From Clostridia bacterium (lineage in GTDB: Bacteria; Bacillota; Clostridia; Oscillospirales; CAG-382), in the NCBI GenBank assembly GCA_017399965.1, contig JAFQAP010000034.1:1-47242 (forward strand): a DNA stretch of 47,242 nucleotides, in the 5' to 3' direction. The notes under the pieces are model-generated. The model was not told the origin of the DNA. It saw only the letters and a list, made by a program, of their open reading frames with translations, and searched no databases. A program made the position numbers and the translations under genes. Each line of letters starts with the position of its first letter. The first letter of the stretch is position 1. This document shows, piece by piece, positions 1 to 5,929 of the stretch.

Positions 1-23
1 ATCTCCCGACGAAGGCGGATTTC

Positions 24-78
24 ATCACGAAGTGATTTCATCCACCGAAGGTGGATTTATCCCGTCCGATAGGACGGA
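24..78. repeat. Hairpin array 1 (variable stems, constant TTTCA-type spacers)
   Basis: Three consecutive short perfect hairpins: TCAC-GAA-GTGA (25-35), TCCACC-GAA-GGTGGA (41-55) and CCGTCC-GATA-GGACGG (62-77). They are separated by 5-6-nt spacers TTTCA and TTTAT, and TTTAG follows the last one. A fourth, degraded unit may precede them at 4-19 and the array may continue beyond the window edge. Stem sequences are unrelated to each other but each is self-complementary, so the conserved parts are the spacer and the ability to fold. The array ends just before the terminator of the tRNA-Trp/Asp transcript. Function unknown; compare the arrays at 4020-4209 and 13807-13949. Confidence 0.8.
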
Positions 79-85
79 TTTAGTT

Positions 86-122
86 GAAAAAAGCCAAGTC
101 GAAATTCGACTTGGCTTTTTTC
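86..122 (-). terminator. Intrinsic terminator of the tRNA-Asp/tRNA-Trp transcript
   Basis: A long perfect stem (GAAAAAAGCCAAGTCG pairing with its complement around an AAA loop) lies directly 3' of tRNA-Trp. On the minus strand it ends in a T run. The A run on the other side would also make it work on the plus strand. Confidence 0.85.
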
Positions 123-123
123 T

Positions 124-199
124 TGGCAGGGGCAGTAGGACTTGAACCCACGACCAACGGTTTTGGAGACCGCGACTCTACCAACTGAGCTATACCCCT
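124..199 (-). tRNA. tRNA-Trp (anticodon CCA)
   Basis: The reverse complement folds as a complete cloverleaf. The acceptor stem is AGGGGTA/TGCCCCT, the discriminator is G, and CCA is encoded at 126-124. The anticodon loop CTCCAAA gives anticodon CCA. The T arm carries the usual GGTTCAAGTCC. It is the second tRNA of a two-gene transcript that starts at 311-339. Confidence 0.96.
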
Positions 200-204
200 A
201 TAAA

Positions 205-281
205 TGGCGATCCGGATGGGGCTCGAACCCACGACCTCCAGCGTGACAGGCTGGCGTTCTAACCAACTGAACTACCGGACC
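205..281 (-). tRNA. tRNA-Asp (anticodon GTC)
   Basis: The reverse complement folds as a cloverleaf with acceptor stem GGTCCGG/CCGGATC (one G-U pair), G discriminator and encoded CCA. The anticodon loop CTGTCAC gives GTC. It is separated from tRNA-Trp by 5 nt, so the two are cotranscribed. Confidence 0.96.
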
Positions 282-310
282 ACATTTGTATCGGCAAAAC
301 CGACTACATA

Positions 311-339
311 AGAATATCACATAAAGCGTGTTTTGTCAA
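311..339 (-). promoter_or_regulatory. Sigma-A promoter of the tRNA-Asp/tRNA-Trp operon
   Basis: On the minus strand TTGACA (339-334) and TATTCT (316-311) are separated by 17 bp and lie about 30 bp upstream of tRNA-Asp, as expected for a stable-RNA promoter. Confidence 0.85.
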
Positions 340-372
340 TACAAAAATGTTATTTTTTATATTTTAAAAGGC

Positions 373-1596
373 TTAGTTTTTAATATACTTTTTCCACTGC
401 GGGAGCGCGATGACACACATAATAATTCCCAAAAAAGCTATTATTCCCCAAGAGATAAGGGTGGCAGCCCAGCCTGCGTTGGTGGCGATAAGTGCGATAC
501 CGTATGAAGACGCGGCGCTTCCCACGTACACAAAAGCATTGCATATTCCACCCACGGTTGCGGCTTTTCCGATGCGCTCGAACCTGCGGGGCAAAAAGCT
601 GATAAGCATTGTATTTACGCCGTGGGCACAGCCGATTACGAGGGCAGACAGCACAAGCGTGACCGCGGGAGATTTTGTGTAAAATACAGCGACAAGCAAG
701 GACAAAACCGTAGTTACGGAAAACAAAAATATTGATTCCGCAACCTCGTTTCTGAACACCTTTCTGAACAGCACCGTTGCCAGCGAAACAAACACGATAC
801 TTGAAACGGGTACTACCATATTCAAAAGGATGGCTTTGGATGAATCCATTTCAAACACTTCGGTAAAGAAGGTGGGAAGCCAGGATTGGATACCGTCTTT
901 AAGATATCCCTGCAAAGCGATGGCAACGAGAACTATAAGCACGCCCGAAACTGCAAGGGTTTTGATAAGCGGTGCGGAAGAAGGAGGTGTTGTCCCTTCC
1001 CTTTTTGCAGTTTTATCCATTTTGGATACCAATCGCCAATATCCTGCGCACCACACGATAAGTACGGCGGCGGCAAGCAACGCACCGAAGAAAAAGGAAA
1101 ATCGCCAATCCGCCACCTTTATTCCGAAGGGCACGATAAGATATATAAGTATAGTTGCGCCGTGGCAGGCATAGGATACCGCCAGATTGCCCTTGGCGTA
1201 GCCGGAATCATCGAAATAATAAGAAAGTATACGAACTATAGGCGGCCAGAAAAGTGCCTGCGCAAAGCCGTTGACGCCCCACAGCACCGCCATAACGGCA
1301 ACGCTGTCTGAAAAAGCAAAAAGCAGGTTGCACAGAGCAGTAAGCACCAAACCCACCGCGACTATTTTGCCGGGATCGAATTTATCGCTTAAAACACCGC
1401 TGATGATCTGACCGAAGCCGTACGTGAAAAACAGCGCGGTGCCGATAACTCCGCCTTGTGTTTTTGAAAATACGCCCACGCTTACCATTTCCGCAATGGA
1501 AGCGGAAAAATTAAGACGGGTAATATAACTGGTGAAATACAAAAGGGACAGCAGTGCACATAGCCATACCGCAGGTGAAATCTTTTTCTTTTGCAT
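373..1596 (-). CDS. MFS transporter, organophosphate:phosphate antiporter-like
   Basis: The product is a 407-residue polytopic membrane protein of the major facilitator superfamily with about 12 hydrophobic segments. An MFS motif-A-like loop (GVLSDKFDPGK, residues 67-77) follows the second segment. The N-terminal YITRLNFS with Arg27 and the GFAQALFWPP stretch near 110-119 resemble the GlpT/UhpC (OPA) branch, whose members carry sugar phosphates or sense them. The substrate cannot be read from the sequence. It is the last gene of a run of three membrane-protein genes (EamA, YwaF-like, MFS) with gaps of 1-16 bp, so cotranscription is likely. The ribosome-binding site (AAGGAA) is rather far from the ATG. 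Confidence 0.8.
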   Translation of the reverse strand: MQKKKISPAVWLCALLSLLYFTSYITRLNFSASIAEMVSVGVFSKTQGGVIGTALFFTYGFGQIISGVLSDKFDPGKIVAVGLVLTALCNLLFAFSDSVAVMAVLWGVNGFAQALFWPPIVRILSYYFDDSGYAKGNLAVSYACHGATILIYLIVPFGIKVADWRFSFFFGALLAAAVLIVWCAGYWRLVSKMDKTAKREGTTPPSSAPLIKTLAVSGVLIVLVAIALQGYLKDGIQSWLPTFFTEVFEMDSSKAILLNMVVPVSSIVFVSLATVLFRKVFRNEVAESIFLFSVTTVLSLLVAVFYTKSPAVTLVLSALVIGCAHGVNTMLISFLPRRFERIGKAATVGGICNAFVYVGSAASSYGIALIATNAGWAATLISWGIIAFLGIIMCVIALPQWKKYIKN

Positions 1597-1612
1597 ATCT
1601 TGAAAATTTTCC

Positions 1613-2395
1613 TTAATTACTTTGTTTTTTTGCTTTAAAGTATCTTACGAACACGGGAATATAAAACAGCGCCACAAGCAGACATGCTAATGCGAAAATT
1701 GAGGCAAGGTATATATACCAATGCCATATTTCCGTGAATTTAAAATCAATAACAAATTCATATGTAAAAAAGAAATTGGTGGTACGTTCTACGCTGATAA
1801 GCTTGCCGTTTTCGTATACCGGATTTGCAAACATAGAGTTTAAATAAAGAGAAACAAACGCCAAAACGCCCAAAGCGCCCAAAGAAGTGAAATAGTGCTT
1901 GGGACGCAGAATATCTTTATGAGCATAGTAAATATGCAAGCCCAGAATTACCAGCACGGAGTGGTAAAGGAAATATTCGTAGGGATGTCCGCTCAAAAAT
2001 GCTTCGGCAAAAGTAGTTCCGCCTGTAAAAATGGAGGGCAATAAAATTGCTATAAACGCACCTATCGTGCAGGTGGGATACATAAAAGCGTGTAATATTT
2101 CCTTTGCCTTACCGTCCTTTGCAAAACGGGAATAAAATATGAATATTATCTGTATAGAGCACAGATGCAGAGGCAGGTTGTTTGTTTCCAAAAACACATA
2201 CGAATGGGAACCGTCTGCCGAAGGGACCAGCTTCATTACCGAAAATGTTTTTACCAATTCAGCTATAACAGCAGCCACACACGCCCAAGACATAACCTTT
2301 TTAAAGGGGGGATTATATTTTCTGAGCAAAACAGTGGCAACGGTTATAAAAACCGCACAAACCGCAAGCCAGACAAAATGAGGAAGTGTATACAT
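1613..2395 (-). CDS. YwaF-like (TIGR02206-type) integral membrane protein
   Basis: A 260-residue protein with about seven hydrophobic segments. The NNLPLHLCSI motif, near residue 75 from the chosen start, is typical of the YwaF/TIGR02206 family of uncharacterised membrane proteins. The start chosen is MYTLPHF because AAGGAG lies 7 nt upstream; an in-frame extension of 11 codons lacks a comparable site. That ribosome-binding site is formed by the last codons of the EamA gene (Lys-Glu-Lys-stop), which suggests translational coupling. No function is known for the family. Confidence 0.72.
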   Translation of the reverse strand: MYTLPHFVWLAVCAVFITVATVLLRKYNPPFKKVMSWACVAAVIAELVKTFSVMKLVPSADGSHSYVFLETNNLPLHLCSIQIIFIFYSRFAKDGKAKEILHAFMYPTCTIGAFIAILLPSIFTGGTTFAEAFLSGHPYEYFLYHSVLVILGLHIYYAHKDILRPKHYFTSLGALGVLAFVSLYLNSMFANPVYENGKLISVERTTNFFFTYEFVIDFKFTEIWHWYIYLASIFALACLLVALFYIPVFVRYFKAKKQSN

Positions 2396-2396
2396 A

Positions 2397-3284
2397 CTAT
2401 TTCTCCTTTTTAGGATTGATCTGCGCAAGGACTATGGCTATAAACATCAAAGCACAGCCCAGCATTTCCCGTTTGGAGAGAGTTTCATGCAGGATGAGCC
2501 AACCGGAGAGAACTGCAAAAACCGACTCCAAGCTCATTATAAGAGATGCCAGCGCAGGGGGCACGTTCTTTTGACCGACGATCTGCAAAGTATAGCCAAC
2601 GCCGGAGGAGATAAGTCCCAGATAAAGAATGGGTACCCACGCGCTTTGAATTACTGCCAAGGTAGGATGCTCGAAGATAAGTGCGGGAATAAGGCTTACA
2701 ACACCGCAGGTAAAAAACTGAATGCAGGCAAGCTTTACTCCATCTACCTTGGGCGCGAAATGGTCTACAAGCATTATCTGCACGGAAAAGCATAAAGCAC
2801 AGCCGAGAATAAAGTAATCCCCTTTTGCGATAGAGAATCCGCCTTCAACACAAAGGAAATACATACCAACGGTCGCTACCACAACGCCTATCCACACGGG
2901 GAAAGAGGCTTTGCGTTTAAAGAAAATGCCGATAATGGGAACTAAAACGATATACAGCGCGGTAATGAACCCTGCCTTGCCCGCAGTAGTATCCGCAATG
3001 CCGATCTGCTGTAACGCGCTGGCGACCGCCAAAGCGACACCGCACAGGATTCCGCCCTTCCAAAGTGTTTTGGTGACAGCGGTGGTTTTTTTCTTTGTAC
3101 CGAAAAGGGACTGAATACCGATAATAGGAAGCAAAGCTATACTGCCTAAAAAAGAACGGGCGGAAAGCAAGGTGAACGGTCCTATGTTGGTACCCTGCCG
3201 CTGCGCCACAAAAGCAACGCCCCAAACAAAAGCGGTAAGTATGAGAATGAGTATGGATAATGTCTTTTTTACTGTATAGTTCAT
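2397..3284 (-). CDS. EamA/DMT-family transporter
   Basis: A 295-residue protein with about ten hydrophobic segments arranged as two EamA repeats. The first opens with AFVWGVAFVAQRQG (residues 18-31) and the second shows the typical SLIMSLESVFAVLSGWLILHE pattern in its C-terminal half. Drug/metabolite transporters of this type export amino acids, nucleosides or metabolites; the substrate is not predictable here. It is the first gene of the three-gene unit and follows a clear sigma-A promoter at 3317-3345. Confidence 0.85.
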   Translation of the reverse strand: MNYTVKKTLSILILILTAFVWGVAFVAQRQGTNIGPFTLLSARSFLGSIALLPIIGIQSLFGTKKKTTAVTKTLWKGGILCGVALAVASALQQIGIADTTAGKAGFITALYIVLVPIIGIFFKRKASFPVWIGVVVATVGMYFLCVEGGFSIAKGDYFILGCALCFSVQIMLVDHFAPKVDGVKLACIQFFTCGVVSLIPALIFEHPTLAVIQSAWVPILYLGLISSGVGYTLQIVGQKNVPPALASLIMSLESVFAVLSGWLILHETLSKREMLGCALMFIAIVLAQINPKKEK

Positions 3285-3316
3285 TTTAAATACCCGTTAA
3301 AACTTAAAGATAAAGT

Positions 3317-3345
3317 ATTATATCACAAGAAATCTTATTATTCAA
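3317..3345 (-). promoter_or_regulatory. Promoter of the EamA-YwaF-MFS unit
   Basis: On the minus strand TTGAAT (3345-3340) and TATAAT (3322-3317) lie 17 bp apart, ending 32 bp upstream of the EamA start. Confidence 0.75.
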
Positions 3346-3355
3346 CAAAAAAAGA

Positions 3356-3380
3356 AAAGACTGTTAAAGAAACAGTCTTT
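3356..3380 (-). terminator. Terminator downstream of the four-helix-bundle/short ORF pair
   Basis: Stem AAAGACTGTT/AACAGTCTTT with a 5-nt loop, followed on the minus strand by a T-rich tract (3355-3346). It sits just past the end of the short ORF at 3402, and also lies upstream of the EamA promoter, which it insulates. Confidence 0.75.
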
Positions 3381-3401
3381 CTGATGCAGAGCGAGTGTGT
3401 T

Positions 3402-3587
3402 TTATAAAGTAACTCCGTTAAAAAGATCGATAATACGATATCTGTAATAATTTGCTCTGAGCCACTTTGCGAAAGAAATATATTTCTGCTTCAAATCGGG
3501 CTCTATTCCCTTTTGATAATGAAAATATATTCCGCCATTTGTCACAGCCGTATTGCGCTTTCGCTCGAACTTTTGCCATAAATTCAT
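3402..3587 (-). CDS. Short unidentified protein, possibly truncated
   Basis: A 61-codon frame starting MNLWQKFERKRNT, with GGTGAG about 3-8 nt before the ATG. It is rich in basic and aromatic residues (HYQKGIEPDLKQKY, FAKWLRANYYRY) and has no hydrophobic segment. The segment up to WLRANYY looks like a folded N-terminal domain, but the frame ends soon after with an unremarkable tail, so the gene may be the 5' remnant of a longer one. It follows the four-helix-bundle gene by 46 bp on the same strand and is followed by a terminator, so the two probably form one transcript. I do not recognise the family with certainty. Confidence 0.45.
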   Translation of the reverse strand: MNLWQKFERKRNTAVTNGGIYFHYQKGIEPDLKQKYISFAKWLRANYYRYRIIDLFNGVTL

Positions 3588-3633
3588 ATTCTCACCATTT
3601 GTATTGTGTTCATATATTGTGAATTCTAAAGGA

Positions 3634-3987
3634 TTATTTTGAATTCTTCTTAGCGGTATTAAGAGAAGCAATAAGTAAAATCCTAATAGTAGCACAATTA
3701 CGGCTTATTTTGTTATAGGTTGCAGTATCAATATAATCAGTTTTATATAGCATATCAAGCCACTTACGTGTCTCGCTTGCTTCCTTTAACGCTATTTCTA
3801 ATTTTGCTATAAAATCTGCACGGCTGTGGCCATATTTGCTCTCGGCAATATTAGCACATACGCTGGTTGCGCTTCTTCCAATTTGATTTGAAACGATATA
3901 TTCTTTTTTACTCCTAAGTTCTTTTACCAAATTCAAAACATCAACGGATAATTGCATAGATAAATCGGAAAGCTTATCTTCTTTCAT
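3634..3987 (-). CDS. Four-helix-bundle protein of the 23S rRNA intervening-sequence (PF05635/S23) family
   Basis: A 117-residue, almost entirely alpha-helical protein. The central SNQIGRSATSVCANIAES followed by ADFIAKLEIALKEASETR matches the pattern of the IVP/S23 family (NIAE, then a helix with an LxIAxxSxxE-like repeat). Relatives include proteins encoded in 23S rRNA intervening sequences of Leptospira and Coxiella and the Avd accessory proteins of diversity-generating retroelements; RNA or nucleic-acid binding is assumed for them but not established. The start MKEDKL is chosen because GAGGTGAT lies 6 nt upstream and a TATAAT box is 19 nt upstream. The frame stays open into the hairpin array without a ribosome-binding site. 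There is no rRNA or reverse transcriptase nearby; the immediate neighbour is the hairpin array. Confidence 0.85.
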   Translation of the reverse strand: MKEDKLSDLSMQLSVDVLNLVKELRSKKEYIVSNQIGRSATSVCANIAESKYGHSRADFIAKLEIALKEASETRKWLDMLYKTDYIDTATYNKISRNCATIRILLIASLNTAKKNSK

Positions 3988-4005
3988 TTTTATCACCTCA
4001 GCCAA

Positions 4006-4034
4006 ATTATAGCATACATTTGCGCAAAGCGCAA
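4006..4034 (-). promoter_or_regulatory. Promoter of the four-helix-bundle gene, -35 box inside a hairpin unit
   Basis: TATAAT (4011-4006, minus strand) is preceded at 17 bp by TTGCGC (4034-4029). This -35 candidate is one arm of the first hairpin of the array (TTGCGC-AAA-GCGCAA, 4020-4034), and the other arm lies in the spacer between -35 and -10. The predicted 5' UTR is about 12 nt. Confidence 0.6.
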
Positions 4035-4209
4035 CATCATTGATGCAAAGCATCACATCATTTGCCAAAAGGCAACACCGTTTGTGCGAAGCGCAACTTC
4101 ATTTTGTGTCCGCCTTACGGCGGAACGATGTTGAACTGAAGTTCAAACGATGTTTGCGGCTACGCCGTAAAACGATGTTGTGTCCTTACACTCCGCGTTG
4201 CGGACACAA
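4020..4209. repeat. Hairpin array 2: eight hairpins with 6-nt spacers
   Basis: Eight consecutive hairpins. Arms and positions: TTGCGC 4020-4034, TGATGC 4041-4055, TTGCC 4062-4075, TTGTGC 4082-4096, TCCGCC 4109-4124, TTGAAC 4131-4146, TTTGCGGC 4153-4171, TTGTGTCC 4178-4209. Loops are 3-4 nt (AAA, GAA, TAC, TGAA, TTAC) except in the last unit. Spacers are exactly 6 nt: CATCAT, CATCAT, CACCGT, CTTCAT (plus 6 nt), ACGATG, ACGATG, ACGATG. Most units begin TTG and end CAA, but the inner stem differs in every unit. The array fills the space between the four-helix-bundle gene and the terminators of tRNA-Arg. An open frame on either strand through it is a by-product of the 21-nt period of the first units. 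Confidence 0.9.
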
Positions 4210-4212
4210 ACA

Positions 4213-4245
4213 CAAAAACCCAAGTCAAATTGACTTGGGTTTTTG
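4213..4245. terminator. Bidirectional terminator-like hairpin
   Basis: A perfect 15-bp stem (CAAAAACCCAAGTCA) with AAT loop has A/T runs on both sides and so could terminate on either strand. Its core resembles the terminator at 86-122. Confidence 0.7.
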
Positions 4246-4350
4246 TTGGCACGCCATAAGGGATTCGAATTCTCGCCTGCGGGCTCGGTCAGGGTTGGGT
4301 CTGACAGCCCACCGGGCTGTCATTCAACACCAACCCGTTCGAATCCCTTT
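4246..4350 (-). pseudogene. tRNA-Arg 3'-end relic built into a nested hairpin
   Basis: Positions 4246-4269 are identical over 24 bp to the 3' end of the intact tRNA-Arg at 4403-4426 (acceptor 3' strand with CCA, and half of the T arm). After TTCGAA the sequence diverges from any tRNA. It instead forms a nested palindrome: outer stem GGGATTCGAA/TTCGAATCCC (4260-4269 with 4339-4348), middle stem GGGTTGG/CCAACCC, and inner stem TGACAGCCC/GGGCTGTCA with loop ACC. No anticodon or D arm is present, so this is not a functional tRNA. It may mark an old integration end or a partial duplication. Confidence 0.7.
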
Positions 4351-4366
4351 TTTGTTCGTTAAACAA

Positions 4367-4403
4367 AAAATAACGGACACCGCAAAAGCGGTATCCGTTA
4401 TTT
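4367..4403 (-). terminator. Terminator of tRNA-Arg
   Basis: The stem AAAATAACGGACACCGC and its complement (one G-U type variation) enclose an AAAA loop directly at the CCA end of tRNA-Arg. On the minus strand it is followed by a T run. Confidence 0.85.
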
Positions 4404-4480
4404 TGGCACGCCATAAGGGATTCGAACCCCTGACCTTTTGGTTCGTAGCCAAACACTCTATCCAGCTGAGCTAATGGCGC
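4404..4480 (-). tRNA. tRNA-Arg (anticodon ACG)
   Basis: The reverse complement is a full cloverleaf: acceptor GCGCCAT/ATGGCGT (one G-T pair), G discriminator, encoded CCA. The anticodon loop CTACGAA gives ACG (read as ICG after deamination in bacteria). The promoter at 4496-4524 and the terminator at 4367-4403 make it a single-tRNA unit. Confidence 0.96.
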
Positions 4481-4495
4481 AAATCAGCGTTTGCT

Positions 4496-4524
4496 ATTAT
4501 ACCTCTTTACGGCAGGAATGTCAA
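4496..4524 (-). promoter_or_regulatory. Consensus sigma-A promoter of tRNA-Arg
   Basis: TTGACA (4524-4519) and TATAAT (4501-4496) on the minus strand, both perfect, are 17 bp apart and end 15 bp upstream of the tRNA. Confidence 0.9.
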
Positions 4525-4537
4525 GTGCTTTTTTAAT

Positions 4538-5197
4538 TTATTTTTTATTTTTCTCAAGCTCATCCAAACGCTTGCGTATATTTTCAAGTTCGTTTGCGAT
4601 AGGGTCGGGAATGTGGATCTGGTCAAGCTCCTGAGATGCTTGCTTTTTATCGGAAGTGATATTTTTTGCGGGAACACCCACAGCCGTTGAATTTGCGGGA
4701 ACTTCGTGAAGCACTACCGCGCCTGCGGCGATTTTTGAATTATCCCCTACCGAAAAGGGTCCCAGCACCTTTGCCCCTGCGCCCACCATTACGTTGTTTC
4801 CCAAGGTGGGATGACGCTTGCCGGTATGCTTACCCGTACCGCCCAGAGTGACGCCCTGATAAATGGTACAGTTATCCCCTACCTCGGCGGTTTCGCCGAT
4901 AACGACTCCGCTGCCGTGGTCGATAAACACGCCCTTGCCGATCTTGGCGGCAGGATGTATCTCTACCCCCGTAACGGCGCGGTTGAGCTGGCTTACCGCA
5001 CGGGCGGAAAGCTTTTTGCCTTTTTTATGAAGCTTGTGGGCGACGCGGTGAAGGAGCACGGCATGAAGTCCCGAATATAAAAGCAGTACCTCCGCATCGC
5101 TGGAAGCGGCAGGGTCACGCTCACGGATAAGCCGTATTTCTTCCTTTATATCCTTATATACACCTGTTATATCTGTATCGCCAATAAAAATACTCAT
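4538..5197 (-). CDS. cysE: Serine O-acetyltransferase
   Basis: A 219-residue protein that acetylates L-serine with acetyl-CoA to O-acetylserine, the first step of cysteine synthesis. An N-terminal helical region (1-70) precedes a left-handed beta-helix with hexapeptide repeats (about 78-178). The active-site block IDHGSGVVIGE (Asp93, His94) and the acetyl-CoA loop QGVTLGGTG (114-122) are intact. A charged tail (about 185-219, ending in ELENIRKRLDELEKNKK) looks like a short coiled coil beyond the catalytic core. It lies 10 bp after the membrane-anchored protein on the same strand and is probably cotranscribed with it. No cysK or T-box leader is visible nearby. Confidence 0.93.
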   Translation of the reverse strand: MSIFIGDTDITGVYKDIKEEIRLIRERDPAASSDAEVLLLYSGLHAVLLHRVAHKLHKKGKKLSARAVSQLNRAVTGVEIHPAAKIGKGVFIDHGSGVVIGETAEVGDNCTIYQGVTLGGTGKHTGKRHPTLGNNVMVGAGAKVLGPFSVGDNSKIAAGAVVLHEVPANSTAVGVPAKNITSDKKQASQELDQIHIPDPIANELENIRKRLDELEKNKK

Positions 5198-5207
5198 TGT
5201 TATTCAC

Positions 5208-5837
5208 CTATTTTATCTGAGGCACCGACATTCCCGTTATAAGTGCGGAATCCTGTGTAACATACACCGTATAGTAAACGGGTATTACCGTATCGTCTTT
5301 GAGATCGGAACGGAAGGTTCCGTTATTATCCATTATACGGTAACGGACGGAATACAGTTCCACATAACCCTGTTCATATGGCTGACGGGATTCCAATGTT
5401 ACGGAAATATCATAAAGCTTTTGCATTGTAAACTTTTCCGGAAGTATTGCGTCTTCTTTAAACTCATCCGAAAAAAAGGCGGGATAAACGGAATATTCGC
5501 CTTTTATAACGCAATCGAAATAATTATAAAACATCTTTCCCGAAACATTTGCGGAAAGATAGTTTTGGGCGGTTATAAATTCACCCTCGCCATCGTAGGA
5601 AAAGAAAACGTCTTTTTGCTTTTTTGCGTAAATCTTGTCTGCAAAAATATCCTCTTCGTAATCCGCGGGGCAAAAGGAAATATCACCGCCGCCCGAGGGA
5701 GATAACGTATTTATCTTGGGAGAAAACAGATTTGATATACCAACGATACCAAGAAAAAGCAGAACAAGTGCAAGTATTACCGAAAGCACGGTAATTATTA
5801 TCTTTTTACGTTTTTTCATAGAAATACCAAAATTCAA
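5208..5837 (-). CDS. Membrane-anchored protein of unknown function
   Basis: About 203-209 residues: a lysine-rich N-terminus (KKRKK), one hydrophobic segment (roughly residues 13-35 from the longer start), then a soluble domain that would be extracytoplasmic. I recognise no family. The start is uncertain: a TTG next to GGGGTGA gives the longer form, while an ATG six codons later (5819) has no ribosome-binding site at normal distance. It precedes cysE by 10 bp. The soluble part is rich in Tyr, Asp and Phe and contains no cysteine pair or catalytic motif that I can identify. Confidence 0.6.
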   Translation of the reverse strand: MNFGISMKKRKKIIITVLSVILALVLLFLGIVGISNLFSPKINTLSPSGGGDISFCPADYEEDIFADKIYAKKQKDVFFSYDGEGEFITAQNYLSANVSGKMFYNYFDCVIKGEYSVYPAFFSDEFKEDAILPEKFTMQKLYDISVTLESRQPYEQGYVELYSVRYRIMDNNGTFRSDLKDDTVIPVYYTVYVTQDSALITGMSVPQIK

Positions 5838-5840
5838 TCA

Positions 5841-5873
5841 CCCCAAGAAGCCTTGCGGCTTCTCGGGGACCCC
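5841..5873. repeat. Hairpin unit with CCCC/GGGG base and GGGGACCCCG junction
   Basis: CCCCAAGAAGCC-TTGC-GGCTTCTCGGGG is followed by ACCCCG. The GGGGACCCCG junction is the complement of the junction that separates the tandem hairpins at 22643-22739, so the two loci share an architecture while their stems differ. It lies between the terminator of the TIM-barrel gene and the start of the membrane-anchored protein. Confidence 0.6.
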
Positions 5874-5882
5874 GACAAAAAG

Positions 5883-5910
5883 AGGGGCAAGCGGTTTTAC
5901 GCAAGCCCCT
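5883..5910. terminator. Terminator after the TIM-barrel gene
   Basis: An AGGGGC/GCCCCT stem with a partly paired loop has T runs on both strands (5914-5920 plus; 5876-5882 minus). It ends transcription of the gene at 5930-6805. Confidence 0.65.
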
Positions 5911-5929
5911 TACTTTTTTTGCGGTAAAA

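Noticed and set aside
3634..4068. Longer form of the four-helix-bundle protein starting inside the array
   Set aside because: The upstream ATG has no ribosome-binding site and lies upstream of the predicted transcription start. The ATG at 3987 has GAGGTGAT at the right distance.
4020..4209. CRISPR array
   Set aside because: The repeated element is only 6 nt, units are 14-32 nt perfect palindromes, and no cas gene is present. The regularity is of hairpins, not of repeats with spacers.
4246..4350. Functional second tRNA-Arg
   Set aside because: Only the 3' end matches; there is no D arm, anticodon arm or 5' acceptor strand.
4246..4426. Attachment sites of an intact prophage or island
   Set aside because: The direct repeats are 157 bp apart and enclose only hairpins. 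No integrase lies nearby. At most this is a relic.
4040..4474. Plus-strand open frame across the hairpin array and antisense to tRNA-Arg
   Set aside because: It runs through hairpins, two terminators and the antisense of a tRNA; the RHKGFEPLTF-like peptide is the familiar translation of tRNA antisense. No ribosome-binding site.
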